Assembly (NCBI GenBank): GCA_017354895.1
Contig: CP071499.1
Span: 1,364,001 to 1,428,000 of the forward strand
DNA length: 64,000 nt
Direction of reading: 5' to 3'
Source of the DNA: Podospora comata
Lineage: Eukaryota; Ascomycota; Sordariomycetes; Sordariales; Podosporaceae
Numbering within the stretch: position 1 is the first letter of the stretch; the number at the start of each line of letters is the position of its first letter. A program made the translations under genes and the position numbers. Under the pieces are notes generated by a model. That model had not been told where the DNA came from. It was given only the letters and a program-made list of their open reading frames with translations, and made no database searches. Positions 10,901-21,578 of this stretch are shown piece after piece.

Positions 10901-12134
10901 CCTGAAGCTCGGTCTTCAGCTTCAGGCCTCCAAGTTCCACTTCACCCAGGCTGAGGCTGATGCCGCCGCCGCTGCTGCTGCGCCGGCGCCTGCGCCAGTC
11001 CAGACTAACGGCCAAGCTGCCGCTGAGTCTACCGGCAGCAAGAAGAAGAAGGGCAAGAAGGCTCGTGATGCTTCCCCATCCAGCATTGTCTCGACCACGG
11101 TCCCGCACACCTTCAGCCCGGATGACTTTGTCAACGTGGTGCCCCTCATCAAAGACTCTTGCCCCAGGAGCGCCTTGGCCGAAGAGGCTCTCGAGGCTGG
11201 CCGTCTCTCTATTTATCAAGGTCAAAAGAAGATCGGCGAGGACCTCCTTCTTGAGTCCCTCTCTCTCCACGAGCAAATCTATGGCCTCGTCCACCCCGAG
11301 GTTGCTCAGATGTACCACACCCTTTCTCAGATGTATTTCAACCTAGACCAGAAGGATGCGGCCGTCGAGCTTGCCAGAAAGGCTGTCATTGTGAGCGAGC
11401 GGACGCTTGGCATCGACTCGGCCGAGACGGTGTTGAACTACCTCAACTTGAGTCTCTTCCTCCATCAGCGTGGCGACAGCAAGATTGCTCTCGTGTACGC
11501 CAGGCACGCGCTTGACGTGTGGAAGTTGATTTATGGACCGGACCACCCAGACACCATCACGACGATCAACAACTACGCGGTGATGCTGCAGAGCATCAGG
11601 GCCTACACTGAGTCTCGCCGGTGGTTTGAGGAGTCTCTCCGGGTCTGCGATCAGGTCTTTGGCAGAAACTCGATCAACTCTGCCACTCTTCTTTTCCAGC
11701 TCGCCCAGGCTCTTGCCCTCGACCAGAACGCGAAGGCTGCTGTTGACCGCATGAAGGAAAGCTACAGCATCTTCAAGGCCCTCTTGGGTGCGGACGACAA
11801 GAACACCAAGGAGGCCGAGCACTGGCTTACACAGTTGACACACAATGCTGTGTCCATTGCCAGGCAGACAAAGGAACTTGCGGCCAAGAGAGCGCGTGCC
11901 GGCTACAAGTTCACCTCGAGCGGCGTCGGCGTGGGTTCGGTCACTGGTGCGCCCGCGCAGCTTCCTGGCGCCAGGGGAGCTGCTCCTAGTACCAAGGATA
12001 GTCGTAACATCGATGAGCTTATGAAGTACATTGAGGGCGGTGACAAGAAGACCAAGGGCGGGAGCGGTGGTGGCAAGAAGCGCCCTGGTAAGGCCAACCC
12101 CAAGAGACGGGGTGGCGCTTCCGGCACTGCTTGA
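7962..12134 (+). CDS. CLU1: Clustered mitochondria protein CLU1 (Tif31, eIF3-associated), 1328 aa
   Basis: Four exons: 7962-8004, 8073-8168, 8229-8287 and 8346-12134. The joins keep frame and each intron (68, 60, 58 bases) has GT...AG ends. Exons 1-2 give an Ala-rich then acidic head; exons 3-4 give the CLU N-terminal ubiquitin-like domain (PFIVKIVLPHDDKTFELPVS, about residue 47 on). The CLU central domain follows, then a Lys/Glu repeat tract (about residues 600-655), an eIF3p135-type domain, a C-terminal TPR region (LSLHEQIYGLVHPEVAQMYH and repeats), and a Gly/Lys-rich basic end. The family binds mRNAs of mitochondrial proteins, sits with eIF3 in the cytoplasm, and keeps mitochondria spread through the cell. 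Length matches fungal orthologues. C-ending codons dominate, suggesting high expression. Confidence 0.96.
10015..10170 (+). repeat. In-frame minisatellite coding KEEAKEE/KEETKEE in CLU1
   Basis: A 12-base unit close to AAGGAGGAGGCC, alternating with a version ending ACC, is repeated about a dozen times and codes for Lys-Glu-Glu-Ala or Lys-Glu-Glu-Thr. It expands a charged linker between the CLU domain and the later helical domains. Probably a single alpha-helix or coiled linker. Copy number is likely to vary among strains. Confidence 0.85.
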
Positions 12135-13798
12135 ATCTAGTTCTTGACGTGTCTCGCTGTTCTTTTTCCTTATTTCGGGGCTAGCTTTTCCAGCAAGTTT
12201 GGTGCGGGAAAGGGTGAGGGGGGAAACTTTCTCGGGAACAAAAAAGTTTTTTCCATCTCTTATCATCTTTTGTCACTGTATAAACTCATAGGCCATTTTT
12301 TTTTTTGCTTCCTTTCTCCATCACTCACACGGGGCGTTGGATGAAGACACATAAACATGGCTCTTATGCACAAACCTCTTGTACTTATTGTCTTTTTTCT
12401 CTTTTCGTCGTCATGGCACTTGTACATATTTTACTGCTGGAAAGGCTCAAAACAGGGAAGGGGGAAAAGGGTATTTTATTGATGAATAAAATGGGATGGG
12501 GGTTGAGGGAAGGAGGGAGACAAAACATCATTGACGCAAAGCGAAAAAGGTGGAAATGCAGCGATGGGTGATGGGAAAATTGGGAGGGGGGAGTTTATTT
12601 TTTGGGGGGGAGATATACAAGCGGGGAAAAAAATGAGAAATCTTCACTCTTACAGACTGATGTGGCTTTATTGTTTTGGATTTTGTGGTTGTGAGGTTGG
12701 GCGTGTTTTTTTGGTGGGTGGTGGCTGGGGGAGAAGAGTGGTAGGTTTGTTGACAGCCCCTTTTTTTTAAGGATACTCCTGACTGGGAGGCTGGGCAGGT
12801 TTTATTTGGGGGCTGCTTTCACATGGGAGCTTGAGGAGAGGGATTGTCTTTGTTTGCATTTTGATAGACGTCTTGGTTTAATTACTGCAGAGTTGATTCC
12901 AGTACCTGCAGAATGTGTTGCCGACTTTGACAGGAGATGGCTCGAGACTCGATGCTCTGACAAAGTGTGGGCAGCCACCAGTGAATTAAGTTTGAGGCGC
13001 AACCCCTTTCCTTGGTTGACTTTTTTTGTTTTTTTTATCTCTCACAAGATGAGGTGTCAGTCAAGTGGATATCTTGGAGATTGCACATGGGACACAAAAA
13101 AGATATTGATTTTGTTTTTTTGAACTTTTGGGGACGAGGCTGGGCAGAGAATAAAAACAGGGAAAGCAAACAGCCACTTTGCCTGCCTGCCACCTCTTTT
13201 TTATCTCCGGATTGGTGAGGGACGACTCCTTTGATGACGAACAAAGTCGACGAGGATTGCACGTGCGTTTCCACAGTTGCCCCCACTGTAAGGGCGAATC
13301 CATGGCTGTGATTGGTTGAGTTGAGGGGTCGCGCGCCTTTGAATCGCCCGACGCGAAAAACCAGCGTGCGTGTGGTCAATTAAACAATCGCCCACCTTCA
13401 CCAAACCAACACCAACAAAAGTGCGCCGACTCGACCAGTCCGAGGACTCCTTCGTCATTGTCTCCCAACGAAGCAATCGCGGGATCGCCCCTCCGACCAC
13501 TCACACTCCACACGCTCCTTTTTATACATTTTTACTTTTTTAACTTGTTACTGTCGATCAAGTTGAAGTTTATCACGGAGTACTCCCACCAGTTCCTAAC
13601 CCCAGTGCGCGTGTCGCATTCAAGCAAGCTCCGAGCGACAGCTAGAAACCAGGAAGCAGCATCACCCACTCCCACTCCCAACCGCAAAAAGCTCTCTCCT
13701 TGAGCTCTCCTCAGCTGCCCTGCGGCTCAACCTCTCTGCTGTCCATTCATTCGTCCACATCCGACAACAACCCCTCACTCGGAACGCCGTCGACACCC
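12135..13798. other. CLU1 3' region and forkhead promoter
   Basis: About 1.65 kb without a gene. The first 700 bases downstream of CLU1 are rich in G and T on the plus strand (many GGG and TTT runs, e.g. 12573-12626). The last 500 bases, before the forkhead gene, are C-rich and pyrimidine-rich, as in a fungal 5' leader. No convincing coding sequence. Confidence 0.5.
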
Positions 13799-13840
13799 AT
13801 GGTCACAGCCGGCGCATCTTGTTTGCGACAATCCAAATAA
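13799..13840 (+). CDS. Upstream ORF of the forkhead gene, 13 aa
   Basis: ATG at 13799 in a good context (CACCCATGG) opens a 13-codon frame, MVTAGASCLRQSK, closed by TAA at 13838-13840. The main forkhead start lies 37 bases further on, with an A-rich spacer between. If transcription starts upstream of 13799, ribosomes would meet this frame first, so it could damp or condition forkhead translation. The mRNA start is not known from sequence, so its presence in the leader is inferred. Confidence 0.5.
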   Translation: MVTAGASCLRQSK

Positions 13841-13877
13841 AAAAAAAAGATAAAAAATAAAAACACAGCATCCAACA

Positions 13878-16327
13878 ATGCCTTCACCCCGCGCACAACG
13901 CGCCCGCAGAGAGACTCGCAGCGAGGCTGTCGTCGAGCACTCTTCCCCGTCGCGCCCGTCGAAGCGTCGTAAAAAGGTACCCCATCTCCATCTCCAACCC
14001 CGCGCTGGCGCTGGCGCATTTGCAACTGAAGCCGCATCGTCAATGTTTTCTTTGAACCCCTCCCCCTCCTTTTCTTGGACCTGCATCCCACTAGCTCCAT
14101 CATCATGTATGGGTCGCTAACATGTAATGTGTCAAACGATAGAATGACGACGTCGCCGAAGCTCCCGATGCGGCTGTCGAGCCTGCCGACGAGGGTGATT
14201 CCTCGCATGTCGCCGACCAATCGACCACGCCCTTGACGGACGAGGAACTTATAACAAAGGTGTCCCGTAGTCTGCAAGCGTCCGCGCAGCCGAACCAGCT
14301 CGTCCAGGCCAGCAGGGATCATTCAAACCTGCTTCACGAGAACAATAACGAGGGTGTTCAGGCCTATGCAAAGCTTGCCGCCTCGGACTGGACTTATTTC
14401 ATCAGGCAGCTCAAGGTCAATATTGGACGCTGTCCCGACCCTCCGGCCGCACCTGCTCCTGCGCCAGCGCCGGCCGACTCTCAGGGGAGCTCGGCTCCGC
14501 CTGTCGCTGACGACAATGCCGTTCACGTCGATCTCGGACCTAGTAAGATGATTTCGAGGCTGCACGCCGTCATCTACTTTGATGGGGACCAGGAGGCGTG
14601 GCGCCTGACGGTCAAAGGTCGCAATGCGCTCAAGGTCGATGGCATCCCTTGGAGGAATGGGCAATCTGGCGTTTTGAAGAGCGGTGAGGTTATCGAGATT
14701 GGCGGGGTCGAGATGATGTTTGTCCTCCCTGTTGAGCTTAGCCCGCTTGCCATACACAAACAGTACCTGGAGCGCGCGGGAATCGGGAAGCCGGAACCAG
14801 CTGCCACTCCCGTCCGGCCGGTCCGCCATCCGCTTCCCTCGGGTGATGGCCTTCACTCGAGCTCACCCAACAAGTCATCTCGAGGTCATGGTGCCCAAAA
14901 GACGCTGGCGCCTGCGCCTCCCGACTACAAGCGACCGGGTACGCCCCCCTCGATTCGTCGTGTAGGGTTGGGCGTCAAGGGGCCGAATGTTGATTCCACT
15001 CCCGGGCCTATCTTGATGACCAACTCGGATGTCGATCTGAGCCTCGATGAAAATGCGCACATCAAGCCCCAATACAGCTACGCTCAGCTAATCACACAGG
15101 CCATCATTTCCACGCCCGATCACAAATGCACACTGGCGGGGATTTACCACTTTATCACTACCAAGTATGCCTACTACCGCCATCAACCAGCTGGTGGCTG
15201 GCAGAACTCCATCCGTCACAATCTTTCCCTACACAAAGCGTTTGAAAAGGTGGCAAGGCACTCTGATGAGCCGGGCAAGGGCATGAAGTGGCAGCTGGTG
15301 GCTGAGAACCGCGAAGAAATGATCAAGCAAACCTGGCGTGTCGGTCGAGGCGGCCACCGCGGGGCGTCTAGTAATCCGTCCTCACCATCGTCGGCCCAGC
15401 TGAACTACATCACCTCGGGACCGCGCGACATGGCCGCAGCCAGGGATCCCATCTCTTCTGCCCGAAAGAGAAAGGTTTCCCCTTCTGGTTCCCCGCAACC
15501 CCGGACGGTTCTCCGCACCACCGAAGCAGCGGCTCACTCCACACCCGTCCGAGCGACCAGGAAACCCCTCCCTGACGAGCCGGGAAAAGATCTTGACGGC
15601 AGCCCGTTGCCCCGGGCGGCGAGGAAGCCGGTGGCTTCGAGCGCTCTGGGCATGGTGGAGAATGCTCCCGGTTCGCCGACGCTGACGTCGAGCTACGACG
15701 CGAACGAGGATCACTTGTCGCAGTTTGTCACGCCTGCCCCGCCCAGGGTGCACCCGAGGCTGGCGCCGCCGAGCACGGCGCAGAGGCCGAGTCAGCACAT
15801 GCCTACTAGTTCGCCGGCGCCGTTTTGGAGGTATGCTGATTTTGGGAGCACACCGCTGAAAGCACCAGCGGGGTTTGAGGTGGGCAGTCCGACAAAGGGG
15901 GGTCCGGTGGGGGGTCTGGGGGGGGATGTGAAGGGGGAGCAGCAGGTGGCTAGCAGTCCACCGCCGGTTGTGCAGTCGAGGAGGGAGAGGAGCAAGAGCC
16001 CGGTGGGGGGGGTGCCGCCGCAGAGTCCGACGAGACGAGGGGGCAGTGTGGGTGCTGTCGTCGCGCCTGGGGGGTTGGAGGATGAGGAAGGGGAGGTGGG
16101 GGGTGGGATGCCGGAGGAGGAGGGGTTTGATTTGACGAAGTGAGTAATTTTTTATTTTTTTTTGTCTTGCCAATCTTGATGACGAGAAGCTAACCAAGAA
16201 TAGGGGGTTCCAAAGCATTAGTAGTTTCCACGCCACGGTCGTCAAGCCTGGTTCCAATGGGGAGTCGCAGTCGCAGTCTCAGGGGACGAATGCCAATGGA
16301 GATCCTGAGACGCAGGAGAGTGTTTGA
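13878..16327 (+). CDS. Forkhead transcription factor with FHA domain (Fkh1/Fkh2 type), 739 aa
   Basis: Three exons: 13878-13976, 14143-16139 and 16204-16327. Introns are 166 and 64 bases, both with CTAAC branch sites. Residues about 95-205 form the FHA phosphopeptide-binding domain (core SRLHAVIYFDG with Ser-Arg and His of the binding loop, from about residue 170). Residues about 340-426 form the forkhead winged helix: KPQYSYAQLI, then the recognition-helix core GGWQNSIRHNLSLHKAF and GKGMKWQ. This FHA plus forkhead layout, with a canonical NSIRHNLSL helix, matches yeast Fkh1/Fkh2 and fission yeast Fkh2, which drive G2/M genes with Mcm1-type partners; Fhl1 is a less likely match. The C-terminal 300 residues are disordered, Pro/Ser-rich with many SP/TP sites, then Gly-rich. 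The last exon adds a short Gln/Ser tail. Confidence 0.93.
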
Positions 16328-17693
16328 GCTTTTTTCGTACATTATTTGTTTCTGTGTGGTGGTGATTGATGTCAACACGGACACGGGCAAACGATTCATT
16401 GTTACCGCCACTCTTTTTTGGTCAAAGCTGAGGACGCATCATCCTACGGTAACATGGGCATTTTTTTTCTCTTTTTTTTCCGCTTCACATTGCCTGTTTT
16501 ATTACCCTTTTTTTCCTCTTCTTTCTACTGAAGGGCTATATGGTGGGTTTAGGGAAAGGAAAGGGAGTGTGGGTGGTGCATGGGACACTGGTGTTAATTT
16601 GTTTTTAATTGACTGAGTATAATTATTACTCATATGGGAATATGGGATTATTGATTGGGGAGGTGGGGGAGGTGGACTTTTTTTTTCACTTGTTTTTTTT
16701 CACTTGTTACTGATATCTTTTTTCTTTTTCTTTTTCGGTTGCTGGATTTATCACTAGGGGTATATGGAGTTTGAGGGCCCTCGGTTTTTTCAAGTGGTTC
16801 AAAGAGGGTAAACACACACTGTGTTGTTGTTGTTGTTGTTTCTCTAGGAAGAGAGAGTCAGGGGGTGTATACCTACTACTGGCCTGAGTTGGGGCAGGAT
16901 GAGATGTGATTGGAGGGAAAGGGAGGGCGATCAAGGAGATGTGTGGGGGGATGTTTGATGAGCGATGTGGGAGGAGGATGGCAGGGAGATAATATTATCG
17001 ATTGGCTCTTGTTTTGTCAAATGGTAGTGTTATTCTTTTGCTGTGTTTTTGGTCGAGGGAGGAAGGAAGGAAGGTTTGATTGTCAAGCTTTGCTGATAAT
17101 GGTGGGGGTTTTATCAATTGCTTGTTGGGAGTTTGTGTTGTAAAGCGTTCAACAGCTGGGAATGAATAGTGTTAGGGGGGAGGGGTTAGCTAGCAATGGA
17201 ACGTGGGATGCCGAATAGTTTGAGTTGTGCTTCCGATGTGGTGTGTGAATAGGTAATGATGGTATGGTCTGCGAATAACGATGATAAAGATGTCTTGTGA
17301 GAGAGGAGGCAATTTCTGGACCCTGGATTCCATACAAGTGATGAAGGGTGGCAAACAGGGGTGCATGGCGGCAAGGGGGGGTTCGGCTTCTGGAATGGGG
17401 AATGTCTCGGGTAGAATGGTTGGGGTTGGGGTTGATAATATGGGGGGAAGGAAGTGGTCAAAGAAGGCTGAAGCTAGGGCCCTTATGACGACAGCGTGAG
17501 CTACCTTGGCTTGTGGTAGGAGCTACTACCCCTTTAGCTAGGTGCCTACCTGACTTGCACATCACCACCACCCATGCATGCGGCTCAACTCGAGCAGATC
17601 ACCATTGCCAATACCAGACCCCCAACCAGGACACCCCCCATTCCCCTGCCTATTAATTAGACTTAACGATATCCGCTATAATACCACCACAGA
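16328..17693. other. Gene-free region
   Basis: Forkhead 3' region followed by the promoter of the AhpC/TSA-like gene. Several T-runs and a short GTT microsatellite (about 16824-16840) are present, plus a G-rich stretch (about 16900-17500). No gene recognised. Confidence 0.5.
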
Positions 17694-18567
17694 ATGTGGC
17701 CCTCCTCTCCACCAGGCCCTCCCCCACAGGCACACCCACACGCTATAGTCAACCCCCTTCGTGACGAGGAACAGCAAGCACTGCCCCCGCCGTCGTATTA
17801 CTCTTCTGTTCTCCAGCCTGCCGGGGGTAACAACAACCAACAGGAGCAGCCACCACCAGTGGACAACAAAGAACTAGAAACACAACCCCCAAGGATAGGA
17901 GACCGAGCCCCGAGCCTAGGGCCAAGTATCACCTTCCCAACAGACAAACCCCTCCTGGTAGTCTTCCTTCGGTACTGCGGATGTCCATGTAAGTCCATCT
18001 CTCTCCCCCCCCCTCTCCCCCAACCTCCATATTCGTGTCTAAGCTAACCCCCTCACAGTCGCAGAACAAGCTTTCAACAGCCTCACCACCTTTTCCACCA
18101 CCCACCCCTCCATCACCTGCATAGCAATCACCCAATCCCCCCCCTCCGAATCCGACACCTGGATCATCTCCCTCGGCGGCCTCTGGTCCATCTCCACCGT
18201 CATCCCCGACCCGTCTTTGTCACTCTACCATTCCTGGGGATTACACCAAAACAGGTCATGGTACGACTGGTTTGTGGAGAACCTCAAAGTTCCCATCACC
18301 AAGCCGGTGAATGTCACCAATCTGGAGCATAAGCCTCATGGGAGGTACGAAGGAGAGAATAAATGGCAGCAGGGGGGCGCGTTTGGGATTGACCAGGATG
18401 GGTTTGTGAGGTGGGCTTGGGTAGGGAGGAAGGTGGATGAGGTTGTGGATTTTGAAAGGGGCGGGGTGGTGGAGGCGCTTTTGGGGAGGGAGAAACAGAA
18501 GAAGAAGAAGGGGGGAGAGGGGGGAGACAATAAAGATGAGGGGGGTGGGAATGGACAGCTGATGTAG
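17694..18567 (+). CDS. AhpC/TSA-like thioredoxin-fold protein (PRXL2-like), 267 aa
   Basis: Two exons, 17694-17988 and 18059-18567, joined across a 70-base intron inside codon 99. The first 80 residues are Pro/Gln-rich and disordered. From about residue 85 comes PLLVVFLRYCGCPFAEQAF, the beta strand and active-site loop of the AhpC-TSA_2 (PRXL2) branch, followed by ITCIAITQSPP and, after residue 150, LSLYHSWGLHQNRSWYDWF and GAFGIDQDGFVRWAW, which are family-like. Cys95 and Cys97 sit in the active-site loop; Cys97 is at the usual catalytic place. The last 30 residues are Lys/Gly-rich. Related proteins are thought to act as cytosolic antioxidants, but substrates are largely unknown. The 3' half of the gene is notably G-rich on the coding strand. 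Confidence 0.8.
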
Positions 18568-18788
18568 TATGAGGTTGTGCTTGATGATTGGGAGAGTGAG
18601 TGATCAAGGGGGGAGATGGCAATACAGAGATGAGGAGACAGAGATGTGCAGTAGAGTTAATAATCAGTATTCATTCAATCACTGTGCTGTTGGTTGTGTA
18701 TGTGTGTGTATGTGTGTGTGTGTGTGGAGAAAATAAAGAGATAAAAAAGGAAACGCTGGGAACGCTGCCCTGAAAATCAAACGCTGTG
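18568..18788. other. AhpC/TSA-like gene 3' region
   Basis: Short spacer holding a (TG)-rich stretch at about 18695-18725. The run TTTT on the minus strand just left of the tRNA-like sequence could act as its Pol III terminator. Confidence 0.4.
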
Positions 18789-18865
18789 TGACGGGCCAGG
18801 AGTCGAACCTGGTTTTTTTTCCCGCTCAAACTTGGGAGTGTAATAACCGCTATACTACCGCGCCA
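18789..18865 (-). tRNA. tRNA-like gene, possibly a tRNA pseudogene
   Basis: On the minus strand the 77 bases contain a good A box (TAGTATAGCGG) and a perfect B box (GGTTCGACTCC). The T arm (CCAGG / CCTGG) pairs fully, and the acceptor ends pair in six of seven positions with one C-C clash. The D arm resembles fungal Glu/Gly tRNAs. However, the anticodon arm has no clean five-pair stem with a seven-base loop, and the variable region contains a run of eight A. No anticodon can be read safely. T-runs follow downstream. It may be a decayed tRNA or an unusual one that I cannot fold by eye. Confidence 0.45.
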
Positions 18866-19419
18866 TGGAATTGTGATTAGAATTCGAAAACTATATACCC
18901 CCGTTGGTTGGGTTGGGTTCTGGTCTGTGGTTGTGGTGGAGACAATGATGAAAGTGCCGTTGTTTAGGGCGGAAGGCTGAAGATGTTACGTCTAGACGGC
19001 ATGTGAAAGAGTAACTATACAGAACAGTGACCAGCATTGCAGATGGACAACATATCAAACGAGGTGTCAGGACATGACAGCCATTGTAAATGGGGAGATG
19101 AAATTGTATTGAAGCAGTCAAAACAACATGTAAATGAACAAGAACAAACAGCTATGGAGCAGAACCCCAACAAGATATCATAAAAAGTCAAAAGTGAGAG
19201 ACAGAGACAGAGAGAGATAGAGATAGAACTATAATGCTAAACGATAGAGAAACACACATGTTTACTCCTTCCAGTCCCATTCCTGTCCAAAGGAAAATCT
19301 CCGATTATTGTATACCATCATCATAACAAGGCTTCACAGCTCCACCTCTTCTCACACACTCATACACACACGATTCTCTCAGTCCATGTCTCGTACATTC
19401 TAACCGGTACCGCTTGCAT
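18866..19419. other. Gene-free spacer, 3' side of the sugar carrier
   Basis: Holds the presumed 3' untranslated region of the minus-strand carrier ending at 19420, and an A/G-rich stretch of GAGA repeats at about 19194-19230. No other feature seen. Confidence 0.45.
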
Positions 19420-21578
19420 CTAATACTCCATCCCACCAAAGCTCTTATTCCTCACCAGCGTCGCCCTCTCCAAGCTCGCCCTGGGAAGCTGCTCATGGCT
19501 CCGCGTCCTACTGCGCGCTGTGCCCGGCCGCGAAGGGGCGTCGCCGTCTTCGACAGCGCTCATGATATCCGCGGGGACATCCGGATCATCCCTGATGCGG
19601 TGGATGAAGAAGGCCGAGATCAGCACCGTGATGCCACCCAATGCCAGCACAATCGCGATACTGTGGTCTCCCGGCTCGCCGCGGGGCTTTTGGAAAATTT
19701 GGAAGATCACACTGCTGAGCAAGGTGGCGATGATCTGAGGGGCAGCAATGGCCATGTTGTGAATCCCCAAGATGACACCGGCCTGGTCGGCGGCTTCGGC
19801 GTCTTCCCCTGATTCGAGTTCGCGGGCCTCGTCGGAGTTGTAGCCGTCCATTCCGCGGGTGGGTGAGAGCATCCTCTGCGCTCGTTGTTGGCGACGCTCT
19901 TCGTCGCGACGGGAAATCTCGGCGCTGATGATAGCCCATGGTGCCCAGAGAGTAAGAGCCCAGGTGATACCGACGAGGCCAATGAGTACTGTGGCTGCTG
20001 TGACGGTCCGCACGAAAACAGTGCAAAGCATGCTGCAGGTGAAGAGAATCTGGGCAAGCATCCAGGCGCGGCGAAGCGTGAATCCAGGGATGACGAGGTA
20101 GTCCAACCAGGACTTTTCCTCGTCATAATCCTTGAGCGAGCTGGGGCCGCCCTCGTCAGGGGAGACAACAGCACTGCCAGGTTGAGTTGTGTATGTTGGC
20201 GCAATGAAGAAGGGGAGGAACACATTCGTTGCCAGACTAGTGACCGCAAAGATGAGCAATGCAAAGGTTCCCTCCCGAGTGGCGTCTTCATAGAGCCTGT
20301 CGAGTTCCTCAGGGGTCATGTTCGGGTTGGCCTCGAGATATGGTTCGGCATAAATCTCGCCAATGTACGACGAAGTGTAGAAGAGCATAGGGAAGAAGCC
20401 AATCCATGCGCAGAATTGGACTTCGCAGACTTTTCTGGTCTGGGGCGGTAGCCGTTGAATGGAGGTGAAGATCTTGTTGAAGAAGGCGAGGACGCCAGGC
20501 TTGTCCTTGATGGGTGGCCCCTCGAGTCGGGGATCTCGTTCGCGGATAAAAATGCAGGTAGCGACAACCGTCACTCCCAGCGCAATACTCGCGATGGCGC
20601 AAAGATCCTTGAATTGGGTATCGCCCAAAAACCAGAGCACACTGGGCAGATCGGTATAGCCGGCGAGGTAGCCTGCAATATTTCCAATACCGACAAATCT
20701 GCTTGCCATGGCATTCGCAACCTCTGTAACAGGCATTAGACTTGAACTAAATCAAGGGGCATAGAATAACTGACCTTGCTGATGAGAGGGTGCGCAGTCG
20801 ACAATAAACGCTCGAATCGCGGCTTGCACTGCAATGGCTGGTCAGCACACAAGTCCTCCTATCCGGTCCTGTGCAATAACCTACCTGTATTGATTGCAAA
20901 GTCCAAAATATACACCCACAAAACTGCAATAACGATAATGGAGTTCTTCACAAATGCCGACTCTGGGTCTGCTCCGAATACGCCAAAGAAGCCCCCAACG
21001 ATGTCTTTGGTCCAGGCAAGGAACATCAACGATATGATGGTGGCAGCAGCCCCTCCGAGCATGAATGGCTTGCGCTTGCCCCAGCTCAGACGACAATTGT
21101 CGCTCAGCATGCCAACATATGGTTGCACCAATGTCCCCGACAACGGCCCGGCAATCCAGACCAGTGCCATCAACGACTTGCTCAGACCGAGCGAGAGCAG
21201 GTAAGGAGAGCCATTGGACATCTCAACCGACCATGCGATCTGCAGGCCACCGATACTAATAGTCAAGAGGATGAGATACCAGACACTCTTAGTCGCCTGG
21301 TGCTCATCCTCGCCGTTATCGAGCGCTTGGGCGCGGATGAAGCCATCGTCTTCACCCGAGCCGGAGGAGGGAGAGAGCAGCGGCGACTGCTCGTTCAGAC
21401 TGTCCGTGTCGAATACTGGCTGACGGCCATTTCCACCCGATGATGGGTTGCCTGTCCTTGATGATTTCGCCGGTTCTTTGCCCTTGGCCGATTGATTCGT
21501 GGGTGTTGATGTCTGTTGGCGTTGGCTGTCGCCTGCGGGGTGGCCCCGATCTGGAATTGCTGCTAACGACGACGTCAT
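19420..21578 (-). CDS. GPH-family sucrose / alpha-glucoside:H+ carrier (Sut1-like), 683 aa
   Basis: Exons on the minus strand: 21578-20885, 20828-20775 (a 54-base exon) and 20723-19420; introns of 56 and 51 bases. The ATG at 21578 (MTSSLAAIPD) is used because the frame upstream has no earlier ATG. About 98 hydrophilic residues precede the first membrane segment (SVWYLILLTISIGGLQIAW). The signature region GPLSGTLVQPYVGMLSDNC plus GKRKPFMLGG matches the conserved loop of plant SUT and fission yeast Sut1 sucrose/maltose symporters, so a 12-span proton-coupled disaccharide carrier in the plasma or vacuolar membrane is likely. The loop between spans 6 and 7 is short; a long cytosolic loop (about residues 520-560) is Glu/Arg-rich. 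Sugar preference cannot be read from sequence. Confidence 0.88.

Noticed and set aside
12573-12626. G-quadruplex downstream of CLU1
   Set aside because: Four G-runs exist but one loop is about 12 bases, outside the usual rule, and the region is simply G/T-rich.
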